Shown here: piece after piece, positions 6,343 to 6,424 of the stretch
How the letters are laid out: every line of letters starts with the position of its first letter
Numbering within the stretch: position 1 is the first letter of the stretch
NCBI GenBank assembly: GCA_030620575.1
Contig: JAUXEL010000095.1
Location: 1-6,424, forward strand
DNA: 6,424 bases
Direction of reading: 5' to 3'
Source: Fidelibacterota bacterium
GTDB lineage: Bacteria; Fidelibacterota; Fidelibacteria; Fidelibacterales; Fidelibacteraceae
Translations under genes and position numbers: made by a program
The notes under the pieces: model-generated
Told to the model about the DNA's origin: nothing
The model's input: only the letters and a program-made list of their open reading frames with translations
Databases searched by the model: none

Positions 6343-6358
6343 TGTGATATTGATCACA
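6343..6358. promoter_or_regulatory. Perfect Crp-family binding site
   Basis: TGTGAT (6343-6348) and ATCACA (6353-6358) are perfect inverted half-sites around four bases. The core matches the known Crp consensus TGTGA-N6-TCACA at every conserved position. No gene in this window starts downstream of it, so it probably controls a rightward gene beginning beyond 6424. It fits Crp rather than Fnr, whose half-sites are TTGAT and ATCAA. No clear -35/-10 pair is visible before the window ends, so activation versus repression cannot be judged. Confidence 0.6.
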
Positions 6359-6370
6359 TTAATTTTGCTA

Positions 6371-6380
6371 TTACATGTAA
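6371..6380. promoter_or_regulatory. 10-bp perfect palindrome TTACATGTAA
   Basis: This self-complementary 10-mer sits 12 bp right of the Crp-type site and 17 bp left of the second AACTTG dyad. It may be an operator half or a chance palindrome in AT-rich DNA. Its location among other dyads is the only reason to note it. Confidence 0.25.
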
Positions 6381-6397
6381 AAACAGAAAAAAAAACT

Positions 6398-6417
6398 AAA
6401 AAAACTTGAGTCAAGTT
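6398..6417. repeat. Second copy of AAAAAAACTTG-N3-CAAGTT dyad
   Basis: Seventeen of 20 bases match the dyad at 6310-6329 exactly. Only the three central bases differ (AGT here, CCC there). The copies are 88 bp apart in the same orientation. Here the 3' side is TTCTTTAAA rather than a T-run, so a terminator role is unlikely. A binding site for a dimeric regulator, placed on either side of the Crp-type site, is the simplest inference. Confidence 0.5.
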
Positions 6418-6424
6418 CTTTAAA

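Noticed and set aside
6343..6358. Fnr-type site
   Set aside because: The half-sites are TGTGAT/ATCACA, not TTGAT/ATCAA, so Crp specificity fits better.

Overview
The window is an AT-rich bacterial chromosomal segment with five genes in two divergent groups, flanked by intergenic repeat DNA. No gene points firmly to a phylum. Hints of a Gram-negative-type organism are an exported beta-propeller protein and a perfect Crp-type site. The degenerate spacer repeats (7-bp GTCGAGA tandem copies at the right, a 'TCGAGATGACA' element at the left) recall spacers of Bacteroidota/FCB-group and related candidate-phylum genomes. That placement is a low-confidence inference. Shine-Dalgarno sites are used within operons: GAGGTG before 2396 and AAGGA before 1485.

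Left spacer (1-411): an imperfect inverted repeat and a GC-rich hairpin of intergenic-repeat type, a small TTGTGT/ACACAA hairpin, and a strong rho-independent terminator (212-241, + strand) for something transcribed from the left. The remaining 170 bp show no gene.

Leftward operon (3712 down to 412): (1) an alcohol-acetyltransferase-like, condensation-fold acyltransferase with HILTDG at the active site; (2) a zinc-ribbon protein with about eight membrane spans, resembling the DUF6320 family; (3) a divergent YchF/OLA1-type P-loop ATPase that keeps the P-loop, the NxxE adenine-specificity motif and the TGS domain but has lost the glycine-rich switch II segment. Spacings of 8 and 29 bp, with a ribosome binding site overlapping a stop codon, argue for one transcript. 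The first two genes are a known pairing and probably act together on acylation at the membrane, substrate unknown. The YchF-like gene may be a functional partner or a passenger.

Rightward operon (3897 to 6124): a SpoU/TrmH-family RNA 2'-O-methyltransferase, then an exported PQQ-type beta-propeller repeat protein whose start abuts the methyltransferase stop. The divergent promoter region is AT-rich. Both outward genes have a TATAAT/TATATT hexamer only 5-6 nt before their ATG, a geometry seen with leaderless transcripts.

Right spacer (6125-6424): short tandem and degenerate repeats, then about 115 bp dense in dyads. These are two copies of AAAAAAACTTG-N3-CAAGTT 88 bp apart, a perfect Crp-type site (TGTGAT-N4-ATCACA) between them, and a 10-bp palindrome. 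It reads as a terminator region merging into the control region of a gene beyond the right edge, and it is the most unexpected part of the window.
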